This document shows positions 25,588 to 34,182 of a stretch of 64,000 nt of DNA, piece after piece (within the stretch, counting starts at the first letter, position 1; each line of letters starts with the position of its first letter). The notes beneath the pieces are model-generated. The model worked only from the letters and a program-made list of their open reading frames with translations, ran no database searches and was not told where the DNA came from. This DNA is from Hyphomicrobiales bacterium (GTDB lineage Bacteria > Pseudomonadota > Alphaproteobacteria > Rhizobiales > Rhizobiaceae). A program made the position numbers and the translations under genes. The DNA is taken from assembly GCA_900466605.1 (NCBI GenBank), contig UBMU01000042.1:1-64000 (forward strand), in the 5' to 3' direction.

Positions 25588-27792
25588 TCACTCCAGAATG
25601 GTGTCGTGGCCGATGCGCAGGCCAGCGTTCAGCGCGAACGGCCGGGGCGGCCGTTCCAGCAAGATTTCCTCACCTAGGATGGCTTCATCGATGCGTGCCG
25701 GTCTGGTGTGCCGGCCAAGCACTGTGTTGATGCCAAGCACCAGATCGCAGCCGATGACGAAGCGTGGCCGCATGAGACGCGCATCGATCTCGACATGGGC
25801 AGGCTTTGCCAGCTCGATGATCGCTTCAAGGGCAGCCAGATCCGCGTCTGCGAAACCATCGCCAGCAGGCACATAAAGCGTCGCGCGATGCGCGAAGGCG
25901 TCGAATGGGTCTGTCAGTGGGTCGCCGCTGTCGATCAACTGGAACCTGCCGATTTCGGAATAGGTGTCGAGCTGCAGGCGGCGTACGATCTCCGGCCCCC
26001 AAAGTGCGGCGGTATCGCCGAGCCGTCCTTCGTCCAGTGTCAGCCAGCGGCGTAGACGGAAGTGCTCGACGACCTGCGGCTCGGTGCCCGTATAAAGCGC
26101 GACATGGCGCTTCAGCCCCTTGACGGTACCGCGTATCCTGAAGAGAGCTGGCGCTTCGGCCACCAGCTTGCGCCGACGTTCGACGGTCCAGTTGCGGTCG
26201 AGCGCGAGACCGATCCAACCACCCAGCCAGTCCAGGAAATCCGCCCCTGCCTCGCCGCGCTCTGCCGTAGGGGTAGCCAATGGATCGAAATAGGCGGGCA
26301 GTCTTTCCAGCGGATCGAGCGCACCAGAACGGGCGCGATCAAAGATTTCGATGAATCGGGCGAAAAAATCGGCACTTTCCAACCCTTCGGAGAAGACGGC
26401 CGGCAGGTATTGCGCCGAAGTCTGTCGCGGCCAGCGCAGCGTTGCAGAACCCACTGTCGGCGTAGCTGCTCCGTCACCTTCAAAAATGAGGCGTAGCCAA
26501 AGAAACCGGCCGGGGCGGCTGCGCACGGAGCATTCAAAGTGGCCCTCGCTGTGGCCGGACACTGGCGTGAATGTCCACTGATCGTCGCTTAGAGCATCGA
26601 CTTCGGTGGGCATGAGGTCGAAATGGCTCGTGGCCGTTGCAATCGACAGCCGTGTACCGAAGGGCGTCGACGCACTGATCTCGACCCTGTCCCACACGCA
26701 GCCCGACAGGCCGGAATCGAGCGTAAGGCTCGTGTAGATGCCTGAGATTTCGTGGCGTGTGGCGTCGCTGCGCATCAAGCATGGACTGCGCGCATCGCCG
26801 AAGATGGCACGTCCGGCAGTATCAAACGCCAGAAGTGGGCATTCGGGGGGAGTGAGCCGCACTTGTTCGGGCGGCAGGCACTGGCCAGCGCAGGAGCGGC
26901 GAACACGGCACACGTCGCCGGACACGCGATCGGATATCCAGATCGTGCCATCCTCATCAACGGCGAGCGCCGGCCGCTCAAAGCGGGAGGCGACGGCATC
27001 GACTGCCTCCACACGCTGCTCGATATTCCTCGCACTGTCGATGACGGCGACGGCTGCCCGGCCGTCCTCGACCACATAGAGAAAGCCTTGCCGGTCAACT
27101 GTCATTACTGTTGGCGCGATCAGGCCAGCCTGACCGTCCGTTGCCCCGTTAAAGGATGTGAGATAGCGAAATCGCGCACCGAACAGGTGGATGAGATTGT
27201 TGTTTTGGTCGCTAATCGCGATCTGCCCATCCGGCAACAAGGCCATGCCGGCTGGGGTCCAGGTCTGCGTGGGAAATATCAACTTGCCGGTAGGAACGCC
27301 GGTCAGCGGGTCGAGTTCCGGCTTCGGGTTGATGCGAACAAGTCGTTCATCCAGCCAGCCGAATGGGCCGATGGCGCCGCGCAGACGCCAGTCGGCAGAC
27401 GACCAGATCTCCACCGTACGGTTACCGGCGTCAAGGACAAGAAGATCGCCACGGCAGTCGACAAGAAGACCTGCCGGATCCCGCTCTGGAAGAGCTCTGC
27501 CGCCAGTTCCCGGCAGGCAGGCAACCGGCACAAACGTCTCTGCGCATGCGTCGTAGATGAGGATGGTGCCGGACCGCCGGTCGAGCAGGTATATTTCGCC
27601 TGCCCTGCCGAGCGCAATTGTAACCGGCGCCGACAGCCCGGCGAAGCTGCCCGACGCAGAACCGAGTGGCACGACGCTGGCCGGGATCTTGGCGAGTTCA
27701 AGAGCGCCACTTGCGCCCGAAATTTGCGCCATAACGGAGGCACGCCAACCTGCCTTGGCGTCCATTCGGAAAGCTGGAACGGGCTTGCCCAT
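25588..27792 (-). CDS. eCIS tail protein: NHL-type propeller fused to P2 gpI-like domain (Afp12-type baseplate)
   Basis: The protein has 734 residues. The first 330 form a beta-propeller with NHL-like repeats (GRAGEIYLLDRRSGTILIYD, GQIAISDQNNNLIHLFG, DEDGTIWISDRVSG). From about 460 to 660 it matches the phage tail gpI-like domain of contractile systems ('YLPAVFSEGLESADFFARF', 'FLDWLGGWIGLALD', 'LFRIRGTVKGLKRHV'). The C-terminus repeats short Ile/Leu-Gly units. It is probably a baseplate wedge or fibre-anchoring protein. The start overlaps the stop of the gpJ gene by one base (TGATG). Confidence 0.8.
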   Translation of the reverse strand: MGKPVPAFRMDAKAGWRASVMAQISGASGALELAKIPASVVPLGSASGSFAGLSAPVTIALGRAGEIYLLDRRSGTILIYDACAETFVPVACLPGTGGRALPERDPAGLLVDCRGDLLVLDAGNRTVEIWSSADWRLRGAIGPFGWLDERLVRINPKPELDPLTGVPTGKLIFPTQTWTPAGMALLPDGQIAISDQNNNLIHLFGARFRYLTSFNGATDGQAGLIAPTVMTVDRQGFLYVVEDGRAAVAVIDSARNIEQRVEAVDAVASRFERPALAVDEDGTIWISDRVSGDVCRVRRSCAGQCLPPEQVRLTPPECPLLAFDTAGRAIFGDARSPCLMRSDATRHEISGIYTSLTLDSGLSGCVWDRVEISASTPFGTRLSIATATSHFDLMPTEVDALSDDQWTFTPVSGHSEGHFECSVRSRPGRFLWLRLIFEGDGAATPTVGSATLRWPRQTSAQYLPAVFSEGLESADFFARFIEIFDRARSGALDPLERLPAYFDPLATPTAERGEAGADFLDWLGGWIGLALDRNWTVERRRKLVAEAPALFRIRGTVKGLKRHVALYTGTEPQVVEHFRLRRWLTLDEGRLGDTAALWGPEIVRRLQLDTYSEIGRFQLIDSGDPLTDPFDAFAHRATLYVPAGDGFADADLAALEAIIELAKPAHVEIDARLMRPRFVIGCDLVLGINTVLGRHTRPARIDEAILGEEILLERPPRPFALNAGLRIGHDTILE

Positions 27793-29804
27793 CAGCGACC
27801 TCCATCCTGTGCCGCAAGAATGTTGAGGTCGTGACCCTCGGCATAGACGAGCTCACCGGGGCACAGCGGAATGTCCCGGCAGAAGGGGGCGGCATCGCCA
27901 TCGATGCTCATCGTAAGTTGCCCGTCGGCGATACGCAGCACACCGACCGTCTCGAGGATCAGCCGGTAGATGTCAGAAAAGAAAACCGTCCCGCCGAATG
28001 GCCAGCCGAGCCCATCCGCCCCCCCGCTTAACGGATGCAGGAATCCATTGAGCCGGGCTTCGAGATTGCGTCGCACGTCCGCGAAGTCGGCGTTTCTAGC
28101 CGCCAGCACATCTGCACCGATGCGGATTAGCCTGTAGGCGGGGGCGCGGACATGCACCTCGGTGGTCATCAGACGGTAGTTGTCGAGATGCGCGCAGACG
28201 GTGGCGAGCGTCGTGGAATTCGGCACCGGGTTTGCATGGTCGCCATCAGGCACGACAATGACTGTGACTGCGCCAGGGATTTTTGCCCCGGGATAGCGCG
28301 GGTGGGTAAGCGGTAAAGCTTTGGCGCGCATGACGCCAGCTTCCAGAGCACGAACCTCGAAGTCCTCGCAGGTAACGGCGCGGCAGTTGCTCTTGATCTC
28401 GGCGGCGGCCCGCAACTTGGTCGCGGCGACGCTTTCCTCCTCGCTGCCGCCCTCAGCCGGAAACGGATTTGTGGCACTTTCGATGCCGGGCAAGAACGTC
28501 TGGATCTCACTCACTGTGGCTGCAGCAAGCATGCCGCGACGGCCGCCGCCGGTAAGATAATGCCGCGCAACAATGTTGCCGCCGAGACCCGGCGGCTCAT
28601 AGGCAAGCGGGATGCGCCCATGAACACCGTCGCCGAACTGGATCGCACCCGAATTGCGGTTGAGCAGGTAGTGCGGGTCCGAAGGACCGGAGGCATAGAA
28701 GTCATCCACCTCCTGCCATGTCGCAAAACCCTGGCCCTCGTCGACCTCAAGCGTGACACTCTTTATCTGCACGCGCCTGCCGTAGGCGCCGTCGACCCAT
28801 TCTTCTTCAACGGCAGGCAGGACCGGCCGGCTGGCCAGCCCGAAACTCTGGTCGGGGCGGCCACTGCTGGCACCAGCAATTTCGTCGCGGTGCGTAGCAG
28901 CCTGCATTGCGGGCACAGTGTTGATAAGGACGGCGTCGAGCCGTGGCGCCCGTTCGTAATTCGGGGCCTCCAGACGGCAGCGCAGCCAATAAAGCGGCGC
29001 GGTCACATCGCCGAGCTTGGCAAGGCGGCAGGCCGCCCCCGGTCCGCGCAGCGTGATATGGCCGTCCTTCAAAAGGCATTGCGTCTCGTCACGCAGCAAC
29101 ACAACTGGTTGCCAGCGAACCAGGTCCCAGTATTCCCAAGTGAGGTTCGCCGGTGCGGGTATGGCGGGCAGTCCTTCGGTCGGTCCCTCGCAGGCAAGAG
29201 GCGCCGGCGCCTTGTTGTCCTTGGCCACTCGGATCGCTAGCTCGATCGTGCCTGCAGTCAAAGCGACCTGCGATGCGAAACCTAGCATCAATGCAGCGCC
29301 GTCGCGTGTGTTGGCACCGAACGGGTAAAACCACTGGCCACCCGTCGCCGCCTTGGTCGTGTCAACGGAATAGCCAAAGCCGTCGAAGGACTGTACGGCG
29401 GCAAGCGTCGCACCGAGGACGGTAAGCGGGCGGATCGTCTCGAAGATGATCGGGCCTTCAGCATCTGCGGGCGCAGCAACTTGGGTGCCCTGCGGCACGA
29501 AGATTTCAGCAACGTCCGTTCGAGCCGGCGCGAAGCTTATCTCGGTACGACTGGCCGAGGCCGGACGGCGCTCGACACCGACCATTTGCAGAAACTTTAT
29601 ATAAGCGCGTTCCGGCACTTGGTTCAGCCGCCAGAGCGTAAGCTCGGTAGACCAGGCAAACAGCTTGGCAATCGCCATGCCTGGATCACTGTCGTTGTGG
29701 TCCGTCCATTCCGGTGCGTAGCGCGGGATCAGCGTCCGGACCTCGGCTACGAGATCGGCGAAGCGGCGATCGTCCAGTTCGGGTGCGGCAAGCGGCATGG
29801 TCAT
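27792..29804 (-). CDS. eCIS baseplate wedge protein, gpJ-like (Afp11)
   Basis: This 670-residue protein has baseplate J features. The N-terminus is 'LIPRYAPEWTDHNDSDPGMAI' with 'KLFAWSTELTLWRLNQVPER'. The middle has 'IQFGDGVHGRIPL'. The C-terminal part is the conserved core 'NCRAVTCEDFEVRALE' to 'VRRNLEARLNGFLHPL'. The family forms the wedge ring of the baseplate (gp6 of T4). It overlaps gp25 upstream by 4 bases and the gpI-like gene downstream by 1. Confidence 0.9.
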   Translation of the reverse strand: MTMPLAAPELDDRRFADLVAEVRTLIPRYAPEWTDHNDSDPGMAIAKLFAWSTELTLWRLNQVPERAYIKFLQMVGVERRPASASRTEISFAPARTDVAEIFVPQGTQVAAPADAEGPIIFETIRPLTVLGATLAAVQSFDGFGYSVDTTKAATGGQWFYPFGANTRDGAALMLGFASQVALTAGTIELAIRVAKDNKAPAPLACEGPTEGLPAIPAPANLTWEYWDLVRWQPVVLLRDETQCLLKDGHITLRGPGAACRLAKLGDVTAPLYWLRCRLEAPNYERAPRLDAVLINTVPAMQAATHRDEIAGASSGRPDQSFGLASRPVLPAVEEEWVDGAYGRRVQIKSVTLEVDEGQGFATWQEVDDFYASGPSDPHYLLNRNSGAIQFGDGVHGRIPLAYEPPGLGGNIVARHYLTGGGRRGMLAAATVSEIQTFLPGIESATNPFPAEGGSEEESVAATKLRAAAEIKSNCRAVTCEDFEVRALEAGVMRAKALPLTHPRYPGAKIPGAVTVIVVPDGDHANPVPNSTTLATVCAHLDNYRLMTTEVHVRAPAYRLIRIGADVLAARNADFADVRRNLEARLNGFLHPLSGGADGLGWPFGGTVFFSDIYRLILETVGVLRIADGQLTMSIDGDAAPFCRDIPLCPGELVYAEGHDLNILAAQDGGR

Positions 29805-30217
29805 TCACCCCGCAATTCGCCGATGTAGAAGGGATAGACGAGGCTGCCGAGGGCATGGTTCGCCTTCAGTCGGTAATCGATCTCGATGAGAAGCGACGAC
29901 GGGCTTTCCCCTTCCACGACACGCACATCAGTCAGGTCAATGCGCTTTTCCCATTCCAGCAGCCCCATGCGTACTTGATGGGCTATTGATGCGCGATTGG
30001 CCGGGGTGTTGTCGGTAAAGACGTATTCATGAATGCCGCAACCAAACCGCGGGTTCATTTGCATTTCCCCACGCGCGGTCGACAGGATGATCCAGATCGA
30101 GCGCTGGACATTGGCCTCGCCGCTTGTCCAGCTGAATCCGCCGCGCGCATTGACCATCAGCGGGAAGCCGAAGCCACTGCCAAGAAATGCGCGTGACTGG
30201 TTAAGCAGACCACTCAT
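29801..30217 (-). CDS. eCIS baseplate protein, gp25-like (Afp9)
   Basis: The 138-residue protein is typical of the gp25/GPW family: 'ANVQRSIWIILSTARGEMQMNP' then 'FGCGIHEYVFTDNTPA' and a C-terminal strand pair (LLIEIDYRLKA, LVYPFYIGEL). In contractile particles it links the sheath to the baseplate wedge. Its ATG and stop overlap the neighbours (ATGA on both sides), so it is translationally coupled. Confidence 0.9.
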   Translation of the reverse strand: MSGLLNQSRAFLGSGFGFPLMVNARGGFSWTSGEANVQRSIWIILSTARGEMQMNPRFGCGIHEYVFTDNTPANRASIAHQVRMGLLEWEKRIDLTDVRVVEGESPSSLLIEIDYRLKANHALGSLVYPFYIGELRGE

Positions 30218-30975
30218 GGCAACGTCTCCAATATGGTCTCGATGTTGGTAACCACATCCTCGAGGCTCTGGATTGTCTCAGAAAGCGCCGCACTGTCGCT
30301 CGCACTTCCGATTGCGGGGATCTTCAATTCGATGCCGGCGATTTCCAGGAAGGGGCCTACGAGACCAATGACATTGATGACAGGCTCCATCGCCTGTTGC
30401 GAATGCTCGGCCGAACGCTGAGCGTTCTTTTTGGCACAGCCCAGCGCCCTCACCAGTTCTGTATTTCCGAGCGCCTCTGCATCAGCGATCTTGAGCTCAA
30501 TGCCTTGCATGATGGCGAGGATCGTCTTCAATTGGCCGACGAGGCACTTGATCAGCTTGATGATGAGCAGCAACAGGTCCTTGAGGAAGGCGAATATCCG
30601 ACCGCCGGGGACGATCATCAGCAGGCAGTCTTTCAGGCCGTCCACGGCCTTGAGAAAGTCCGGCAACGCCTCTGCAGCCTTGATCGGGTTCGGAGGCACC
30701 AGTGCCTGGATGAGCGTTGCCAGCGGCTTGATGACGCCAAGAACCTTCAACAGGCACTCGATCGAGGCCAGAAAAGGCGCAATCTGCAACAGCAGATTGG
30801 CGCTGAGTGAGCAGTCGTTGGGTATGCCCTTTGACAGGTCTGCAATGGCGGTGAAGGTTCCGCCGTTCGGCAAGCGTACCTTCAGTGGCTGCGGCTTGGG
30901 CAGAGCCAACGCCTCACAGTCGGGCAGCTCGAATAGCTGTTGGAGGTTAACCGAAAGCGGAATCTCGCGTTGCAT
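30214..30975 (-). CDS. Hydrophobic eCIS-locus protein of unknown function
   Basis: I do not recognise this 253-residue protein. It is mostly helical with long hydrophobic stretches, the strongest near 125-155 ('IFAFLKDLLLLIIKLIKCLV'), followed by a charged helix (NAQRSAEHSQQAMEP). It lies between the spike OB gene and gp25, a place where standard afp/pvc loci have no gene. The PAAR tip gene, normally after gp25, is missing. It may be a lineage-specific hub part or a membrane-interacting protein. A tip role is possible but the sequence has no PAAR pattern. Confidence 0.7.
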   Translation of the reverse strand: MQREIPLSVNLQQLFELPDCEALALPKPQPLKVRLPNGGTFTAIADLSKGIPNDCSLSANLLLQIAPFLASIECLLKVLGVIKPLATLIQALVPPNPIKAAEALPDFLKAVDGLKDCLLMIVPGGRIFAFLKDLLLLIIKLIKCLVGQLKTILAIMQGIELKIADAEALGNTELVRALGCAKKNAQRSAEHSQQAMEPVINVIGLVGPFLEIAGIELKIPAIGSASDSAALSETIQSLEDVVTNIETILETLP

Positions 30976-30987
30976 CGCTCTTTCCCC

Positions 30988-31503
30988 TCAGATCGGTGTA
31001 TTGGTGGGAGAGACGTTGCGACGCCAGCCCGGCCCCGCCAGCGAAATCATCGGTGCCTCGATCTCGACCAGTGCAACGCCCTTAAGGTGGATCTTGCCGT
31101 TCGAAAGCGTGATCGTGTTACCGTTGGCGTCTTCGATGACGATGGCACCGTAGCCGTTTGGACCTCGTTCCTCGTCAATCAGGCGGATGGTGTGGCCATT
31201 GAACGAGCGGATCATGCGCTCGCGCGGATGCGTCGAGGGCGGAGCGTCCTTGCCGTTCCAGGTCGCACCGACAATGATCGGCTGCTCGGGATCACCACCG
31301 AGATAGGCGACAATGACCTCGTCCTCCAATTCTGGCATGAACCAGGCGCCGCGACCGCCGCCAGCCATGAGCGAAGCGACAGGTGCCCAGGTGGTGCGGC
31401 TGCGCCCGGTTAGCGTCGCGATGTCGACCTTGATGCGGCCCTGCCCGCTTGGGTCCTCCACATTCTTGACGACGCCGACCATCATTCCGTTGTTGCGGCT
31501 CAT
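30988..31503 (-). CDS. eCIS spike: VgrG/gp5-like OB-fold protein
   Basis: This 171-residue protein matches the gp5/VgrG OB-fold domain: 'GVVKNVEDPSGQGRIKVDI', 'WAPVASLMAGGGRGAWFMPELEDEV' split around GRGAWF, 'GGDPEQPIIVG', then a short beta-helix start (IVIEDANGNTITLSNG). In Afp8/VgrG this domain is fused to the gpD domain. Here it is a separate gene overlapping the gpD gene by 4 bases. The C-terminal beta-helix is short and carries no PAAR. Confidence 0.88.
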   Translation of the reverse strand: MSRNNGMMVGVVKNVEDPSGQGRIKVDIATLTGRSRTTWAPVASLMAGGGRGAWFMPELEDEVIVAYLGGDPEQPIIVGATWNGKDAPPSTHPRERMIRSFNGHTIRLIDEERGPNGYGAIVIEDANGNTITLSNGKIHLKGVALVEIEAPMISLAGPGWRRNVSPTNTPI

Positions 31504-32735
31504 GGTGTTGCCTTTCTCTTCTCGGTCGGCGGCTCTACCCGCCTGGCGGAAAAGCTCGTTCGGTATCCGGAAGAATCGAAACTGTGGGTGGAGGACAGAA
31601 CGGTGTAGAGACCATCAAACTGGGCACCGGTTCGCTTGATCGAAACGGATTTCCCGGCCCGCAGGTCAGGTAAGCCAATTGTAGTTCCGGTTGCCTCGAC
31701 CATGCGACCAATCATCTTGGTCAACACCTCGTCAGCACGTTTCCTGGCCTCCTCGACCGTGCGCGCAGGCGGGTCGGTGATGACCTCTTCACGGTTGGCG
31801 GCGCGGGCCACCGGAACATGGTCGGCATTGGGAAGAACAGGCTTTCCTGATTTACCGGCCTCTGCCAGCAGATCGTCGAGCGTCCGGCGCTCCTCGATGC
31901 GCTTTTTTGCAGTGCGGTCCCAGCCGCAGACCCGTGCAGCAAATATCTGTTGCGCACTGGCGAAGGTTGGATGGAAGGAGACCAGCGACTTTCCCCATTC
32001 CAGTTCATAGGTGATATTTCGCAGGGAAACGGTCGGGCCAAAATAGAGAAACCGGTTGATCTTCGGACTTTTGGGCGTGCTGCCCGGCAATTCCTCCTCG
32101 CCAACCAGCACCTCGTAGCCGCAGCGACGTGCCCGCTCCATGAGGAAGATGATCGGGAACTGGTTGTTCATGTAGATGTGTGGCAGCAAGGGTTCCTTGG
32201 CTGCTGCGTTCTTATCGATCTGAACCTCGATGCCAAACCCTGGTCGTCCGGCCTTCTCGTCGGCCGGCAACTGGAGCCATCGTGCAACTTCGCTGTCGCG
32301 GACGCCCCCTTCGTTTCCGTCGTCCGGCCACGACCAGGTGTATTGCTTGGTTCGAAGGCGCTCGAGCACGTTCAGTCCGCTGACGACGAGGCGCGACGAG
32401 CCAGCTTCGGGAAACTGGACATCGATGGAGGTGATCATGCCCGTCATCATCAGGCGCAGGTCACCCTGATAGCCCATGAACAGCCTGATTTCGTTGCCCG
32501 GGGCAAAAATGCCGGGATCCGCCTCGTGGCCATAGTAGAGCGGTTTTTGGGTGACGGTATTCCAGTTGTTGACGGTCAGTGTGAAGCCATCGATCCGTTC
32601 GATGCCGTCCTCGTATCGAATTTCGATCACATCGCGTACGGGGACCTTACTTCCTTTTACGTGCAGTTCGAAGGCCGGCACATAGAAGGGCTGCGCCTCC
32701 TGTTGCAGCCGAATGATTTTGGCGGCGGCGTTCAT
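31500..32735 (-). CDS. eCIS spike base: phage late control gene D / VgrG N-terminal-like protein
   Basis: The 411-residue protein resembles phage gpD (gp27-like hub) and the N-terminal half of VgrG: 'VRDVIEIRYEDGIERIDGFTL', 'LFMGYQGDLRLMMTGMITSID', 'YTWSWPDDGNEGG' and a C-terminal 'GAQFDGLYTVLSSTHSFD'. It forms the trimeric hub between tube and spike. It is followed by the OB-fold half as an overlapping gene (ATGA), so the spike of this eCIS is made of two polypeptides. Confidence 0.88.
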   Translation of the reverse strand: MNAAAKIIRLQQEAQPFYVPAFELHVKGSKVPVRDVIEIRYEDGIERIDGFTLTVNNWNTVTQKPLYYGHEADPGIFAPGNEIRLFMGYQGDLRLMMTGMITSIDVQFPEAGSSRLVVSGLNVLERLRTKQYTWSWPDDGNEGGVRDSEVARWLQLPADEKAGRPGFGIEVQIDKNAAAKEPLLPHIYMNNQFPIIFLMERARRCGYEVLVGEEELPGSTPKSPKINRFLYFGPTVSLRNITYELEWGKSLVSFHPTFASAQQIFAARVCGWDRTAKKRIEERRTLDDLLAEAGKSGKPVLPNADHVPVARAANREEVITDPPARTVEEARKRADEVLTKMIGRMVEATGTTIGLPDLRAGKSVSIKRTGAQFDGLYTVLSSTHSFDSSGYRTSFSARRVEPPTEKRKATP

Positions 32736-32743
32736 GATCGCTC

Positions 32744-33445
32744 CTAAAGGGCCGGAACTTCGAGGATTGATCCGGGAACGAGATCGAATGGGTTCTCGAT
32801 ACCATTGTGTTCGGCAATACGGCGCCAGTCTGCGCCGCTACCGGTCGTGAGTTCGGCGATGCGTGTGATTGTCTGACCTGATTGCACCGCATGCGCCTTT
32901 GTACGATCGGGCGACAGAAGGCTAAGTTGGGAAAGCTGCTCGGGTAGCGTCTTGTACTCCTTGAGCACCAGCGACAGTACGGCGCGCAATGGCAGGCCGA
33001 GCGACGAGAACATGGTGTAGCGCTGGCGGACGCTCTCGATGACCCCTTTAAAACCACTGCGCGCCTGGCTGGCTTGTGCGGGATCCGTCCCGTGACCCGG
33101 GAATGCATCACCTCCCCAGGTGAACAGCACGATCGGCGGTGCGTGTGTTTCCGCATCGATCTTGATGAGATTGTAGAAGGGGTCGGTCTTTTCCGTAACC
33201 GACTTTGCATCAGCGCCGGTCCCGTTGTCCGTCGAATCGAAAAACAGGTCAACGGTCATTGTCTCGGTCTGCCCGCGTACGAATTGCAGCAACGGCTGGT
33301 CGAGTCCGGGTATGGCAATCTCGGCGATCTGATTGGATTTGGCGAGCGTGTACTCGGTGGGATTGTAGAGCACTTCCAGCGCATCACCGATGCCGATACC
33401 ATCGGCGTGCATCCGTTGGATTTGTGCCTTGGCTAGCCAGCTCAT
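32744..33445 (-). CDS. eCIS LysM-domain tube-baseplate adaptor (Afp7-like)
   Basis: The 233-residue protein has an N-terminal tube-initiator-like part ('VLYNPTEYTLAKSNQIAEIAI', 'TMTVDLFFDSTDNG') and a C-terminal LysM (about 180-232: 'AHAVQSGQTITRIAELTTG', 'WRRIAEHNGIENP', 'LVPGSILEVP'). This is the usual Afp7/gp53-like form. The ATG at 33445 is chosen (GGAG 9 bases before); an upstream ATG at 33460 has no ribosome binding site. It starts immediately after the DUF5908-like gene. Confidence 0.85.
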   Translation of the reverse strand: MSWLAKAQIQRMHADGIGIGDALEVLYNPTEYTLAKSNQIAEIAIPGLDQPLLQFVRGQTETMTVDLFFDSTDNGTGADAKSVTEKTDPFYNLIKIDAETHAPPIVLFTWGGDAFPGHGTDPAQASQARSGFKGVIESVRQRYTMFSSLGLPLRAVLSLVLKEYKTLPEQLSQLSLLSPDRTKAHAVQSGQTITRIAELTTGSGADWRRIAEHNGIENPFDLVPGSILEVPAL

Positions 33446-33446
33446 C

Positions 33447-33629
33447 TCACGCAACTCCATCCGGACGGTCGTAGGCTGTGCGACGCAGGCGTGTCTCTTC
33501 CTCGCGCCGTTGCCGCAAACGCTGCTCGTCGTCTATGCGCACCATCACCGTACGCACGATGTCGGCCTGCATCCGGTCGATATCGAACAATGTGACCTTG
33601 GTGTTGACCTCTTCGACATGCACGTCCAT
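33447..33629 (-). CDS. Small eCIS protein, DUF5908/Afp6-like
   Basis: This 60-residue protein starts at 33629 with a good ribosome binding site (GGAGAAG). It begins with a strand pair (VHVEEVNTKVTLF) followed by a charged helix (MQADIVRTVMVRIDDEQRLRQ). Length, fold pattern and place between the second tube gene and the LysM gene all match the small Afp6/Pvc6 proteins. Its exact role is unknown; it is likely a minor assembly factor. Confidence 0.7.
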   Translation of the reverse strand: MDVHVEEVNTKVTLFDIDRMQADIVRTVMVRIDDEQRLRQRREEETRLRRTAYDRPDGVA

Positions 33630-33657
33630 CGCGCTTCTCCTGACGATAAAAGGGATG

Positions 33658-34182
33658 TCACGAAAACAGGTTCGAGACGGCCGAAACCAGATTTCCTCCA
33701 CCCGCACCGGTGGCGCGGATGCCTTCATGTGCAATCTCGATCTCTTCGACCGCGACCTGTGACTGAATTGCGTTGAGCGACGGACCAACCCAGCGCACCG
33801 GCAGGCCACGCTTGAACCGCCAGCTTCTGACCGCCTTGCCACGCTCGTCCTGGAGCGTGATGACGCCGTCGCGCCGCTTGCCGTGGCCTTCAAGGAAGTC
33901 GTAGTGCCACTGCCAGAGATCCGCTGTCGTTACGATGCCGCGCTTCAGTCGGATGTTCGACCAGGTAGCACGGCCTGTGAATTTCAGCATGGCGCTATTG
34001 TTGCCACCCTCGGCATAGGTTTCTGGCTGAAGCGTCACCTCAAGGCCACTGCACTCGCTGAAGCCTGCCTGACGCGGGGCGATGCCCAAGGTCGCCTGGA
34101 TCGTGGCGCCGGCAGTTGCCGTTTCGACCAGCGAAACAGAGAAGTTGAAACCGAGAACGGGATCAGGACGTGAACGGGCCAT
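33658..34182 (-). CDS. eCIS inner tube protein 2 (Afp5-like)
   Basis: The 174-residue protein is of the T4 gp19 tube family: 'PDPVLGFNFSVSLVETATAG', 'GFSECSGLEVTLQPETYAEGG', 'IRLKRGIVTTADLWQWHYDFL' and the closing 'AIQSQVAVEEIEIAHEGI'. It is slightly longer than the first tube protein. It probably forms the tube ring that contacts the baseplate. Its start shares one base with the stop of sheath 2 (TGATG). Confidence 0.9.
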   Translation of the reverse strand: MARSRPDPVLGFNFSVSLVETATAGATIQATLGIAPRQAGFSECSGLEVTLQPETYAEGGNNSAMLKFTGRATWSNIRLKRGIVTTADLWQWHYDFLEGHGKRRDGVITLQDERGKAVRSWRFKRGLPVRWVGPSLNAIQSQVAVEEIEIAHEGIRATGAGGGNLVSAVSNLFS

